A program made the position numbers and the translations under genes. A DNA stretch of 64,000 nucleotides from the NCBI GenBank assembly GCA_037953745.1, contig JBAKBP010007688.1, positions 1-64,000 of the forward strand. The letters are read 5' to 3'. Positions 30,880-41,403 of the stretch are shown one piece after another; position 1 is the stretch's first letter, and each line of letters opens with the position of its first letter. Below the pieces are notes generated by a model that was given only the letters and a program-made list of their open reading frames with translations, ran no database searches and was not told the origin of the DNA. Origin of the DNA: Lithodes maja. Its lineage: Eukaryota; Arthropoda; Malacostraca; Decapoda; Lithodidae.

Positions 30880-32632
30880 CAACGAAGCCGGCCTGTCTCT
30901 TCGGAGGTGGCCGCCATGATTACGTCCATGCACGAGCAGGGAATCGTCAAGGAGGTGAAAGCCGGTCACCTGGTTTTCCTCTCCCGTGTATTTCTGGTAC
31001 CGAAGAAGGACTGCGACGCGATGCGACCGGTGGTGGATCTGTCGGCCCTCAACGGGCACATCGTGAACACGCGATTTCGGATGCTAACGGTGCACCAGGT
31101 ACGACTGGCCCTGCGGCCTCTGTCGTGGGTAGTGTCGCTGGACCTCAAGGATGCGTATTGGCACGTCCCTATACATCCTCGTTTCCAACGATTCTTGGCC
31201 GTTCGGACTTCCGATCGCGTGTTCATGTTCGACAGGCTTCCCTTCGGTCTCAACATCGCGCCGCGGATCTTCTCGAAACTGGTGAAGCAGGCTCTGGATC
31301 CTCTCCTCAGGGGCGGCCTCCAGATCCTGTTTTACTTGGACGACTGGTTGATAGTTTCAGACACCCTAGAACACTGTGTTCGCGACACCCTCACGGTAGT
31401 TCGACACATCACACAGTTAGGGTTCAACATAAACATTCCCAAGTCCCGCCTGACCCCGTCGCGTGTCGTGACGTGGGTAGGTCTCGAATGGGATCTGACA
31501 AACGCTACGGTTACCCAGAGTCAGCCAAACGCGGTGAAACTTCGCAGGAAGGTCTTCGCCGTGTTGCACTCGGTCTCCCTCACGAGGAGGATCTGGGACT
31601 CGTTAGTGGGTTCCCTGAATTGGGCTGCTCTGACCATTCCCTTAGGGAGGCTCAGGCTGCGCCGCCTAATCCTCATGGGCAACAGAGTGTTTCCGTTGGT
31701 CCCTATGGATCGGCTCATGCCGATCCCGCGTTCCATTCACAGACACTTAGGACACTGGGTTGCTCGGGGCACGCTCTCTGCGGCTGTGCCCTGGACCGCC
31801 CCCCCCGCCGACGATCTGGGTGGATACAGATGCGTCGAGCGAGGTGGGGTGGGGTTACCAATCCAACCTGGGACATCAACAACACGGCAGATGGGTGGGA
31901 CACACACACCTACACATCAATGCCCTCGAACTCTTGGTTCCCTTGTTCTTCCTGCGGGACCACGCGCTGGCCCTTCGGGGCCTGTCGGTGGCCTTCAGGA
32001 TGGACAATCAGACAGCTGTCCACTGTATCCAAAAGCAGGGGTCCTCCAGGTCTTTGACTCTGTTGGGGATCTCCGAGAAGTTGTTCTTCCTCGCGAACCG
32101 ACACAACATCTCCCTGCACGCCTCCTACCTGCCCGGGTCTGCCAACCTGTGGGCGGACGCCCTGTCGCGAGGACAGGGCGTTCTTGTAGAATGGGCGATG
32201 AAACAGACTGTATTCGACGACCTCGCGGCTTCCTGGGGTGTTCCGGAGGTCGACTTGTTCGCATCGAAGGAGACGCGCAAGTTGCCTCGGTACCTATCCC
32301 TCCGGACTCGTACTCCGGAGGGGGGTCCGGACGCTTTCATGGAAGACTGGAGCAGGTGGCAGTCGATATACATATTTCCGCCACCAGACGCACTGTTGAT
32401 GTGCAAAGTCCTCGCGAGGCTGCGGCTGTACCGCGGCAGAGTCTGGCTCATAGCGCCTCTGTGGCCGGCCCAGGCTTGGTACTCCCAGTTGAAGCGGTGG
32501 TGCCCGAGTCCGGTCCCTCTCCCTCTCTCACACTTCCACTTGAGCCAGGTTGGCGACCTACGGACCTCGTTGGCCTTCGCATCGTGGATGTTCGTGAGGC
32601 ACGGTGGCTCCCGGTCCACGGACGGGACCTGA
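30880..32632 (+). CDS. DIRS reverse transcriptase/RNase H (one frame change at a C8 run)
   Basis: RT begins in frame around 30895 (EVAAMITSMHEQGIVKEV). It has FLSRVFLVPKK, RPVVDLSALN, SLDLKDAYWHVPIHP, LPFGLNIAPRIF and the active site FYLDDWLIVS (TAC GAC GAC region at 31333-31344). At a run of eight C (31799-31806) the frame moves by one. RNase H follows with VDTDASSEVGWG, ALELL, DNQTAV and ADALSRGQ, then the connector with VDLFASKETRKLPRY. The ORF ends at TGA about 32630. It copies the RNA into DNA using the internal complementary region. The same C8 exists in c1. A second frame break lies just upstream (about 30890). Confidence 0.85.
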
Positions 32633-33569
32633 CTGACTTCCTGAAGCGTTCATGGACGACTTCGACTTGGGGGACTTACGAGTCCCACTGGAAGTTTTTT
32701 ACTAGGTGGATACAGGACACTCGCCAGACTGTTAGCTCTCCTTCCCTCGTCCTACACTACTTGTTTCACCTCTTCCGTACACGTCGCTTTCAGGTCAACA
32801 CTATACGTAACCACTTGTCTGCCATCCGGGAGGTCTTTGAGTCCGTCACTGGGCTGGTCGTTCCTCCGAAGGAGCTGGATTCCTTCATGAAGGCTGCCTT
32901 CAGGGAGCGACCCCCTCCGCGCCAGATCCCTCCTCAGTGGGATCTGGGGCGTGCTCTGGACCTTCTGGCTTCACACACATATACACGGGACACTACACCG
33001 GTTCAGTTGCTGGAGCGTACACTCTTCCTTGTCGCTCTGGCCACTGGGGATAGGGTGTCTGAACTAGCTGCCATGTCACGGTCCCAGGAATGCATGCGAT
33101 TCTCCCCGTCATTGAATGTCGTCACGTTGGCCCCCTCCCCTCATTTTGTTGCCAAGAATGAGAGAGAGACCCACGTTTTCAAGCCTTTCACCATCCAGGC
33201 TTTAAAACGTGGGCATACTCACCATGTGTTGTGCCCGGTGCAGGCCTTGCACTCTTATGTTGAGTCTGTGGCTCCGACTTCGGGGACTGCTGTGTGGGTG
33301 TCTCCTCGGACTGGTGGGAGGCTTTCGAAGGTACAGATAGGACGCCACATTTGTCGGGTTATTCGTGCCAGTAACCCTGCTTGTCGGGGTTCTGCTCACG
33401 ATGTGCGGTCCTTTGCTGCCTCCTTACGGTTCCTGCAGACTCGTTCGTTGCCTGACGTCGCCTCGGCAGGTTTGTGGTCGTCTATCAATACCTTCATCTC
33501 CTCCTACCTCTCCATGTCCATTGTTAGACCCCCTCGGCCTGTGATAGCTCTCGGGCGTCGTGTTTCCTA
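32590..33569 (+). CDS. DIRS tyrosine recombinase (overlaps the RT/RNase H end)
   Basis: The frame overlaps the end of RNase H by about 40 bases or more, as in DIRS1-like elements. The N-terminal SAM-like domain begins LTDFLKRSWTTSTWGTYESHW. The catalytic domain has LATGDRVSEL (Arg codon 33052), AHDVRSFAAS (H-x-x-R, Arg about 33405) and a candidate nucleophile Tyr in ISSYLS (TAC 33505), ending in VIALGRRVS and TAG. This enzyme inserts the circular DNA copy without target duplication, which matches the flank of c1. It is intact as far as read; the exact start codon is unclear. Confidence 0.8.
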
Positions 33570-34009
33570 GAGCTCTTGCGAGGTTGCCTGGTCTTCCCCC
33601 CTTGTCACTCTTTCTTTTACTTTGTTTTCTTTGAAAAAGGGGGGGGGGGGGGGAGTACGGGTTTGCAACACTGGATTACAAGTTTGGGATTATGTTATAT
33701 GTATACAGTACATAAGTGTTTTTGCCTCCTTGAAATTGGTGTTTTCAGTTTGTGTTCCTTGTTTTTTGTTCATTTGGAAGAAAAGGGATTTTATGTACAG
33801 TGCTTTTTGGTTTAAGACAAGTCTATGGTTTTGCATTAATATGAATGACGGGCACGTGTTAAAACTGCTCTTTTTAGCTACTCCTCAGTTTTTCACGCTT
33901 TATTAAACTCTCTTGTTTACCTTGTGTTTCTTTGTCATTCATACTTTTGTCTTATGCATTGTTTTTTTTGGTATGTAGGGCTTGGATGTCCTCCTCCTAT
34001 TTGTTATGC

Positions 34010-34123
34010 AGCCTTGACGTTGGATTTGCCAAGACTACTAACAAATTGGGAGGTTTGACATACCTCCCAACCTACCAAATAGGAAAACCTACTATTTGGT
34101 AGTAGTCTTGGAAAATCCAACGT
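34010..34123 (+). repeat. DIRS c2 internal complementary region
   Basis: It has the same joined-ends structure as in c1, with the junction between 34046 and 34047 (ACAAAT|TGGGAGG). The left half corresponds to a left terminus that c2 itself has lost, showing that c2 once had a standard left end. Confidence 0.9.
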
Positions 34124-34185
34124 ACATAATACCCTCCCTCACTCCGGACCCCTGCCCATCCGCGTTCTTCTGCTGGCGTGAGATG

Positions 34186-34533
34186 TGATAACAAGAGAGG
34201 GTCGCTTATGCGCACGTTCGACAGGGATCGGCGCATGACGGAACACGGGATGGGCCTTGAGCGGTAACTAAGGTAAACCCCTTTTTCTTCTCTTCTATGC
34301 TTTTTTCACCTTCGGTGGTAGTTTTGGTTAATGTACAACGTCTCCTAGAGCAAGATAAGGAGTAGACTCTAGACGTTTTCTTTTTAACCGCGGTTGGAAT
34401 GACGACATAGCAGTCAAATTAGACAAGTCGTCATTGCAATTAGGTTAACAGCCTTGACGTTGGATTTTCCAAGACTACTACCAAATAGTAGGTTTTCCTA
34501 TTTGGTAGGTTGGGAGGTACGTCAAACCTCCCA
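34186..34533 (-). repeat. DIRS c2 right terminal repeat and extension
   Basis: 34186-34486 matches c1 17418-17718 with 8 differences in 301 bp by hand count, none at an A of c2. 34487-34533 is the foldable extension ending ACCTCCCA. Confidence 0.9.
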
Positions 34534-34592
34534 ATACGAGCCTAAAAAGCTCAACTCCTGTATACTACAAATAGGTAAATACAAATAGATAA

Positions 34593-34594
<2 letters not shown>
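34534..34594 (+). mobile_element. LINE-A 3' end fragment (target of DIRS c2)
   Basis: ATACGAGCCTAAAAAGCTC ... TACAAATAGGTAAATACAAATAG matches the end of the LINE-A copies at 41313-41370 and 45415-45476. The rest of this copy was on the lost left side of DIRS c2. Confidence 0.75.

Positions 34595-34639
<45 letters not shown>
34595..34639 (+). repeat. (AC)n microsatellite, about 45 bp
   Basis: It lies between the LINE-A tail and the truncated 5' end of LINE-B copy 1. It is the first of seven AC-repeat junctions in this array. Confidence 0.95.
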
Positions 34640-34640
<1 letters not shown>

Positions 34641-34727
34641 GAAGAACTAAATAGAAATTTTGCATCAGTATTTACAAAAGAAGGAGAATTCATTGCACCA
34701 GAATCCAATGAGATAGGTACAGAGGAA

Positions 34728-36013
34728 ATGCCGGAAGTCACATTTAACAGACCAGAGCTCATAGACAAAATGAGTAAGGTGGATCCAAACAAAGCCGCTG
34801 GACCGGACGGAGTATCAGGCTGGATTATTAAAGAAAATGCTAAGGAACTGAGTATACCGTTATATGACATAATGACCAAATCATTGGACACAGGGATAGT
34901 ACCTACAGAATGGAAAAGAGCAAACATTATTCCTATATTTAAGGGAGGAAGCAGAGATAAACCACTGAACTATAGACCTGTATCACTATTGAGCATCCTC
35001 ATGAAGATTCTGGAAGGATTAATAAGGGACAAATGGGTTAACTACCTGGAATCCAAAAGATTAATTACTGACCGACAATTTGGATTCAGAGGAGGCAGAT
35101 CATGTGTAAGCAACTTGTTGAGTTTTTACTCTAGAGTAATAGACACAGTGGACAAGAGGGAAGGATGGGTAGACTGTGCCTACCTAGACTTTAAAAAGGC
35201 ATTTGACAAAGTTCCACACAAGAGATTGCTGTGGAAATTAAAACATGAGGGAAAAGTAGGAGACAAACTGCTGAAATGGATGGAGAGCTACCTTAGCGGA
35301 AGACAGATGAGAACAACAGTAAGGGGGAAATCGTCAAACTGGACTCAAATTACGAGTGGGGTACCACAAGGATCTGTCCTAGCCCCAATCATGTTTCTAA
35401 TATTTGTAAATGACTTACCTGAGGGACTAACAAGCTACATGAGCATGTTTGCGGACGATGCTAAACTGCTTAAAACGATCAGAACCCAGGAGGATTGCCT
35501 TGAGCTCCAAGCAGATTTGCAAAAGATCCATGAATGGAGCATCAAATGGAATATGGAGTTCAATGCAGGGAAATGTAAGACTCTAGAAATGGGTAAAAGC
35601 AAGTACAGACCTAGAAAAGATTATAAACTAGGAAACGAAGTGATTCCCAAAGCAGAAAAAGAAAAAGACTTGGGGATAGAATTTAAGGATAACATGTCTC
35701 CAGAAAGCCACGTAAATAAGATAGTGAGAGAATCACTAGCACTATTGGCAAATATCAGAATGTCTTTCAATTATCTTAATGAAAACACCATGAAACAAAT
35801 AATAACGGCAATAATAAGACCCAGGATGGAATATGCATCTGTAGTGTGGTCCCCTCACATGAAGAAACATATCCACAAAATTGAGAGGGTACAGAGAGCA
35901 GCTACGAGGATGATCCCAGGTTTGGAAAATTTGGAGTACCAAGAGAGGCTCGAGAGATTGAATCTACCTACACTGGAACAGAGAAGGAAACGAGGACAGC
36001 AAATTCAGATATA
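34728..36013 (+). pseudogene. LINE-B reverse transcriptase (copy 1), cut by T3
   Basis: RT motifs in order: DPNKAAGPDGVSGWI, LNYRPVSLLSI, RQFGFRGGRSC, VDCAYLDFKKAFDKVPH, SGVPQGSVLAPIMFLIF, the active site MFADDAKLL, then KEKDLGIEF and RPRMEYASVVWSP in the thumb. The endonuclease domain is missing through 5' truncation. The reading frame is open up to the Tigger derivative. The family fits Jockey/CR1-type LINEs of arthropods; the exact clade needs a tree. Confidence 0.8.
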
Positions 36014-36777
36014 CAGTCAGCCCCCCCAATACGCGATTCCACAATTCGCGAAAACCCTAATACACGAGTGACCCCTCGAAAATAACATTAATTAATTAAA
36101 CATTAATTACGCGAGGTGGTACCACAATACACGAATCGAGAGCTAAGAAGGGGCCAAATCCGCTATTCCCGCTTGATACGCGAGCACGTCTACGTTTCGC
36201 GAGGCCCAGGAGTAGCTCTGAAAAAAGAAGAAGACGGGCATACGCCTGCCTTCCCTCCCGCTTACCCTCCCTCCCTCCCTCCCACAGTCCCGCTCAAGCG
36301 CTCATAGCCGTGCGGAGTGACCAAACGTTTGTAGTGCCTGCCACTTTTTTCGCCATGCCACGCCAATATAAGAAGATAACACACAAAATGAAGGTGGAAG
36401 TGTTGGATAGCAAGAAAAAAGGAGAAGGAAACTGTGCAATAGGCTTGTCAGAGTAAACTGTTCGTACGATTTGGTCAGGGAGGGAGAAGTTGGAGAAAAT
36501 CGTGAAGTCCTACGGTCCTAGTCCTAGCCAATCTACTACTAATTTTAAGGTAAGGTTTCATATTTTTATTCATTGTTCTTATTATATATAAGATATAGAC
36601 TGTACTGTAGAGCCAAAAATGTCGAAAATAAGGCCAAAATTTTTGAAAATAGGCCATAATTGAGAGATGTCACCCATATCTAATTATTCCTATTTAAAGT
36701 TAGGTCCACAATACGCGGATTCCCAATACGCGATGCCTCCTGTCGCCCCTATTCTCGCGTATTGGGGGGGCTGACTG
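36014..36777 (+). mobile_element. Tigger/pogo-derived MITE, copy T3, with psq-domain remnant
   Basis: TA-flanked; empty site visible in LINE-B copies 2 and 3 (GATATACAAATG). From ATG 36355 the plus strand reads MPRQYKKITHKMKVEVLDSK, then AIGLSE-stop-TVRTIWSGREKLEKI. This is the helix-turn-helix (psq/CENP-B N-terminal type) that begins Tigger transposases. The stop (TAA in TCAGAGTAAACTG) is shared by T1, T2 and T4. AAGGTAAGG after the domain looks like a splice donor. T3 lies opposite in orientation to the other three copies. Confidence 0.8.
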
Positions 36778-36854
36778 TACAAATGTGTTAGAGGTATTGA
36801 CAAAATCGACCAAGAAAACTTCATAGAGAGGGATGGAGGTGAGAGAACAAGAGC

Positions 36855-37175
36855 CTCCTAAGATATGTTTGTCATACCGTGCTTTGAAACTATGCACTGA
36901 TGGTGCAGACACTACTTCGGCTGGCAATTTGTTCCACTCACTAATCGAGTTGGTAGGAAATCTTTTACTTTTCAGATCAGATTTACTATTAAGCACTTTT
37001 AGTTTGTAGCTGTGACAGCTACAAACTAAAAGTGCTTAATAGTAAATCTGATCTGAAAAGTAAAAGATTTCCTACCAACTCGATTAGTGGGTGGAACAAA
37101 TTGCCAGCCGAAGTAGTGTCTGCACCATCAGTGCATAGTTTCAAAGCACGGTATGACAAACATATCTTAGGAGGC
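36855..37175. repeat. Near-perfect palindrome in LINE-B copy 1 (arms about 160 bp)
   Basis: The left arm (36855-37015) is the reverse complement of the LINE-B 3' coding region that follows it. The centre is GTAGCTGTGACAGCTAC with a one-base spacer. The right arm continues as normal LINE-B 3' sequence. The left junction follows AACAAGAG. Confidence 0.85.
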
Positions 37176-37233
37176 GGGAATTAACGAGCATGCTCACTCC
37201 CGCAAATACAACTAGTGTAAGTACAACTAGTGT

Positions 37234-37237
<4 letters not shown>

Positions 37238-37283
<46 letters not shown>
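37238..37283 (+). repeat. (AC)n microsatellite between LINE-B copy 1 and LINE-C
   Basis: About 23 AC units between the TGTAAGTACA tail of LINE-B and the truncated start of LINE-C. Confidence 0.95.
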
Positions 37284-37285
<2 letters not shown>

Positions 37286-37738
37286 TTATTACTGCCTACC
37301 TTGAAAGAGAGAAGGGAACGAGGCGACTTAATAACGATGTTCAAGGGAGTAAAAAGTTTGGAACGAGTAGATAGGGAAGATCTATTCGTGAGGGATAATG
37401 GAAGGACAAGAGGGCACGAGTTTAAGCTGAGGAAGGGCAGATGTCGTAAGGACACAAAGAAATTCAGCTTCCCATATTGGAGTATAGAGACTTGGAACAA
37501 CTTGGAGGAGGAGGTGGTGAGAGCGAGGAACATTAACATGTTCAAATCTAGGTTGGATAAAAGTAAATATGGAAATAGGGCAACATAAGTTATGATATGT
37601 TAGTCCAAAATACTGGGAACTGGGAATATCCATTACGATACTTGTCTAAGTAAAATGGATTGATTATAAAGTAACTAAGACAGGACAACACGAGCGTTGC
37701 TCAATTCCTGTAAACTACAAATAGGTAAATACAAATAG

Positions 37739-37740
<2 letters not shown>
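37284..37740 (+). pseudogene. LINE-C 3' end (5'-truncated, related to LINE-A)
   Basis: It encodes about 100 C-terminal residues: LKERRERGDLITMFKG, RDNGRTRGHEFKLRKGRC, FSFPYWSIETWNNLEEEVV and FKSRLDKSK, the same layout as the C-terminus of LINE-A but clearly diverged. The 3' tail GGACAACACGAGCG ... TACAAATAGGTAAATACAAATAGGC runs into (AC)n. It represents a third, distinct LINE subfamily using the same kind of tail. Confidence 0.75.

Positions 37741-37815
<75 letters not shown>
37741..37815 (+). repeat. (AC)n microsatellite, 75 bp
   Basis: Pure AC run between the tail of LINE-C and the start of LINE-A copy 1; the longest in the array. Confidence 0.95.
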
Positions 37816-37817
<2 letters not shown>

Positions 37818-38452
37818 TATTGAGGAGCAAAAGGGACAGCAGGAGGAGAACCTGAACAAGAGGGTAGTTAATGCCATCAGACAAAATGAGAAACAGGTCA
37901 GTGATATTATTGATAAGAAGAGATGTGTAATTATGTTTGGAGATGTAGAAGGGGAAATATTAGATAGAAATACGAGAAAGGGTGTGGAGATGAAGAAAGT
38001 TGAGAAGATGATTGATGTGATGGATAGACAAGATAAGGAGGGATGGAAGAGAGAGGTAGAGGATTGTTGGAGACTAGGGAAATACAAGAAAGGAGAAATG
38101 AGGCCAATGAAGATTAGATTTAAGTCAACCAAAGTAGCAGAGGAGGTACTCAGATCCAGCTGGAAGTTAAGTCAGGAGGGGGAATACAGAAATGTTAAAC
38201 TAAGGAAAGATCTAAATGCGGAAGAGAGGGAAAAATTTAGAGAAATAAATAGAGAAGTCAAAGAAAAGAACGATAATAGATCAGAAGTGGAGAAGGGTTT
38301 TTTTTTTTCTACAGAAACATGGATGGGAAAGTAAGGAAGTGGTACCTGAAGAAGGGGGAGAGGAAAGGGGCGGAGGGGGGGAGAAAAGAAGTGGTGGTAC
38401 AGGAAGAAGGATTGGAGGGAGAGGTGCAACAGGAAGGGGAAATGGTAGGATA
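37816..38452 (+). pseudogene. LINE-A ORF1 protein (5'-truncated, frameshift in T-run)
   Basis: The frame is open from the element's truncated edge with no start codon. A coiled-coil-like start (EEQKGQQEENLNKRVVNAI) is followed by an RRM-like segment, RCVIMFGDVE ... MRPMKIRFKSTKVAEEVL, and a helical basic region. At the T-run 38298-38308 the frame shifts; the other frame continues FYRNMDGKVRKWYLKKGE to TAA near 38452. Such ORF1 proteins bind LINE RNA. The ORF2 start overlaps or directly follows. Confidence 0.6.
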
Positions 38453-38497
38453 AAGACAGGGAATATCAATCATAATGGTAAAAGCAACAGGTGCAAG

Positions 38498-41323
38498 ATG
38501 GTCTATAGCAATGTGGATGGGCTGCTATCAAAGAAATTAGAAATAAACGATTACATCAGACAGGAAGAGCCCTTAATATTGTGTCTATGTGAAACTAAAC
38601 TAAATAAAGGGATAAGTTTGGAGGGAATGGGATGGAACAACTATAATATCTGGAGAAGGGATAGAGAAGACAAGATGGGGGGAGGGGTGCTAATTCTTAC
38701 ACATAATAAATTGAAAACCAGAATGATTGATCTGAATAATAGTAAAGCGGAAATATTAGCAGTAGAATTGATAGATGATGACAATCAAAAGGCGGATATT
38801 GTAGTGGCCTACATGCCGCCCTACACAGGGGCTTGGGAAGAGGAGGAATACAAATTTATCAAAGATGAGATGATTATTTGTATTGAAAAATTAACTCGTA
38901 GAAACAATGAATTAATTATAGTAGGGGATTTCAACTGTAAAGAGGTGGATTGGGAGCAGAGAGAAGCTGGTAGCAACGTGAACTCGTGGGGGTATAGGCT
39001 ACTGGATATGGTAACAGAAAATTTATTGGTGCAAAATATAAAGGAAAATACAAGAAGAAGAGGAAATGATGAAGCATCCAGATTGGACCTAATGTTTACT
39101 AGAGACCCAGATGTAATTTCTGATATAAAATACTTACCACCTTTAGGCAAGAGCGATCATGTTGTAATGGATATAGAAATCCTATTGGGTTATTCCAATA
39201 TGGAGGAGAGGGAGGAGCACAAGGAAACTAGGTTTGACTATGCAAAAGGAGACTACCAATCACTGAGACAATACTTTAGAGATGTTGACTGGAGTGAAAT
39301 ACATCAGAGAAATAGTGTAGACGAGAAGTAAGGAGTATTTAAAACAATATATGAAGAAGGAGTTAATAAATATGTTCCTAAACAAGGTAATAGGTCAGCG
39401 AAGGTAAAGGATTGGTTTAATGAAAAATGTAGGAAAGCCAAGGAAAAGAGAGACCAAGCGTGGAAGGCAGCTAGAAAAAGGTGTAATAGAGAAACTTGGA
39501 ACAGATACAAGAGATTAAGAAATGTATATGCTGCAATCAGGAGACAAGAAGCCAGAGAATATGAGAAGAACATTGTGAAAAAATGTAAGAGTGATCCTAA
39601 GCTGTTCTATAGGTTTATAAATAGTAAAATGAAGGTAAGGGATAGAATAGTGAGGTTGAAGGTTGAAGGGACCACTTATGATGACGACCAGAATATGTGT
39701 GAAATTATGAACAATACACTACACTCAGTATATACTAAAGGTGATAACTTTGAAGAAGTACCGGTAGGTGAAATTGGTGATAAACTGGGAGAGATTAATT
39801 TTCTCCCAGAGGAGCTAGTAGAAATAATGAAAGGACTAGATGTGAAAAAAGCAGTGGGACCTGACAATGTAGCGGGATGGATTTTGAAAGAATGTGCTGA
39901 CGAACTAGTGAAACCCTTATATGAGATAATGAAATACTCTCTGGAAGTGGGAAAATTACCAATGGACTGGAAGAGAGCCAACATTGTACCGATTTATAAA
40001 GGTGGGAACAGGGAACATCCATTGAATTATCGACCTGTGTCACTTACTAGTATAGTGTGCAAAATCTGTGAGAAAATAATTAAGAAAAGATGGATGATTT
40101 ACTTGGAAAAGAATAATCTACTATCTAACAGGCAATTTGGATTCAGGGAGGGTACCTCATGTGTTACAAATCTACTCAGTTTTTATGACAGAGTGGTTGA
40201 CATATTACAAGAGAGAGATGGATGGGTGGATTGCGTATATATTGACATGAAGAAAGCTTTTGACAGAGTATCGCATAGCAGGCTGAAGTGGAAATTAAAA
40301 GAGTATGGAGGGATTCAGGGTAGTTTGTTAAATTGGATGGAGGACTATCTTTCAGGGAGACAGATGAGGACTACTATCAGAGATAAATTTTCTACGTGGA
40401 AAGATGTCACAAGTGGAGTTCCGCAGGGAGCGGTGCTGGCTCCCATAATGTTTCTAATATACATTAACGACATGTCAAAGGATATAAATGCATATATGAA
40501 TATGTTTGCAGATGATGCCAAGATCATGAAGCATATAGAAGATGAAAACAGTGGTAGGGAATTACAGAGGGATTTGGATAGGATAGATCAATGGAGCAAG
40601 AAGTGGAAAATGGAATTTAACACAAATAAATGTCATGTAGTGGAAATGGGAGTAAGTAAAAGAAGGCCACATATGGAATATAAGTTAGGAGAAAACACTA
40701 TTAACCCATCAGAGAAAGAAAAGGACTTAGGGATAACTGTTAGGAGTGATCTTTCACCTGAGAATCATATTAATAAGATAGTGGGAGAAACATATGGACT
40801 GCTAAACAGAATAAAAATAGCATTTAACTATATAAACAAGGAGATGCTGGAGAAAATAATAAAAACATTGGTGAGACCAAGACTGGAGTATGCGGCAGTG
40901 GTGTGGGCACCACATCTAAAAAAGCATATAAAGAAGCTGGAGAATGTTCAGAGAGCTGTAACTAGGATGATACCAGAACTGAGAGAATTACCATATGAGG
41001 AGAGATTAAAGAAATTAGATTTACCATCTCTAATGGATAGGAGGGAGAGAGGCGATATGATTATGATGTACAAATGTGTGAGAGGACTCGAAAAGGTGGA
41101 CAAGAAGGGTTATATTGTGAAAGATAATGGTAGAACTAGGGGGCATAGATATAAGCTAATGAAAGGAAGATGTAAAGGAGATGTGAGAAAGTATAGTTTC
41201 CCTTACAGAAGTATAAGTAAATGGAATCAGTTGGAAGAGGAAGTGGTGTGTGCCAAAAACATTCATATTTTTAAGGCAAAGTTAGATAATTGTAACTCAG
41301 GAAGCGGGACAATACGAGCCTAA
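38498..41323 (+). pseudogene. LINE-A ORF2: endonuclease plus reverse transcriptase (single stop codon)
   Basis: From ATG 38498 (MVYSNVDGLLSKK) an APE-type endonuclease runs with LCETKLN (Glu), VGDFNCKEVDW (Asp/Asn) and GKSDHVVM (His). RT follows in the same frame: VKKAVGPDNVAGWI, LNYRPVSLTSI, RQFGFREGTSC, VDCVYIDMKKAFDRVSH, SGVPQGAVLAPIMFLIY, active site MFADDAKIM, KEKDLGITV and RPRLEYAAVVWAP. One TAA at 39329-39331 separates the domains; apart from it the whole ORF is open, about 942 codons. It looks recently active. Group: Jockey/CR1-like. The 3' UTR is about 50 bp and then (AC)n. Confidence 0.85.
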
Positions 41324-41372
41324 AAAGCTCAACTCCTGTATACTACAAATAGGTAAATACAAATAGGTAAAT

Positions 41373-41387
41373 ACACACACACACACA
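41373..41387 (+). repeat. (AC)n microsatellite, short, between LINE-A and LINE-B copy 2
   Basis: About 7 AC units after the AAATAGGTAAATAC tail of LINE-A, directly before the truncated LINE-B copy 2. Confidence 0.9.
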
Positions 41388-41403
41388 TAGACCTGTATCA
41401 TAG

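Larger units (their letters stand above)
27123..34533 (+). mobile_element. DIRS-type retrotransposon, copy c2 (best preserved, left end missing)
   Basis: It starts inside the leader (GTTGGCTTTCACTG) and runs to the right terminus ACCTCCCA at 34533. It contains gag (split by a SINE), RT/RNase H, tyrosine recombinase, 3' UTR, internal complementary region (34010-34123) and right terminal repeat (34186-34533). RT keeps YLDD and RNase H its Asp/Glu/Asp residues; the recombinase keeps R, HxxR and a candidate Y. The right flank AATACGAGCC is the 3' end of LINE-A. About 1.4 kb of the left end is gone. It serves here as the unmutated reference for c1 and c3. Confidence 0.9.
34640..37237 (+). mobile_element. 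LINE-B copy 1 (Jockey/CR1 group), interrupted by T3 and a palindrome
   Basis: This is a 5'-truncated LINE whose body resumes after T3 at 36778. The 3' end is CTCACTCCCGCAAATACAAC with TAGTGTAAGTACAAC repeats running into (AC)n. Copies 2 (41388-43361) and 3 (43375-44295) supply the uninterrupted sequence. Next to the end lies an inverted duplication (36855-37175). Confidence 0.8.
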
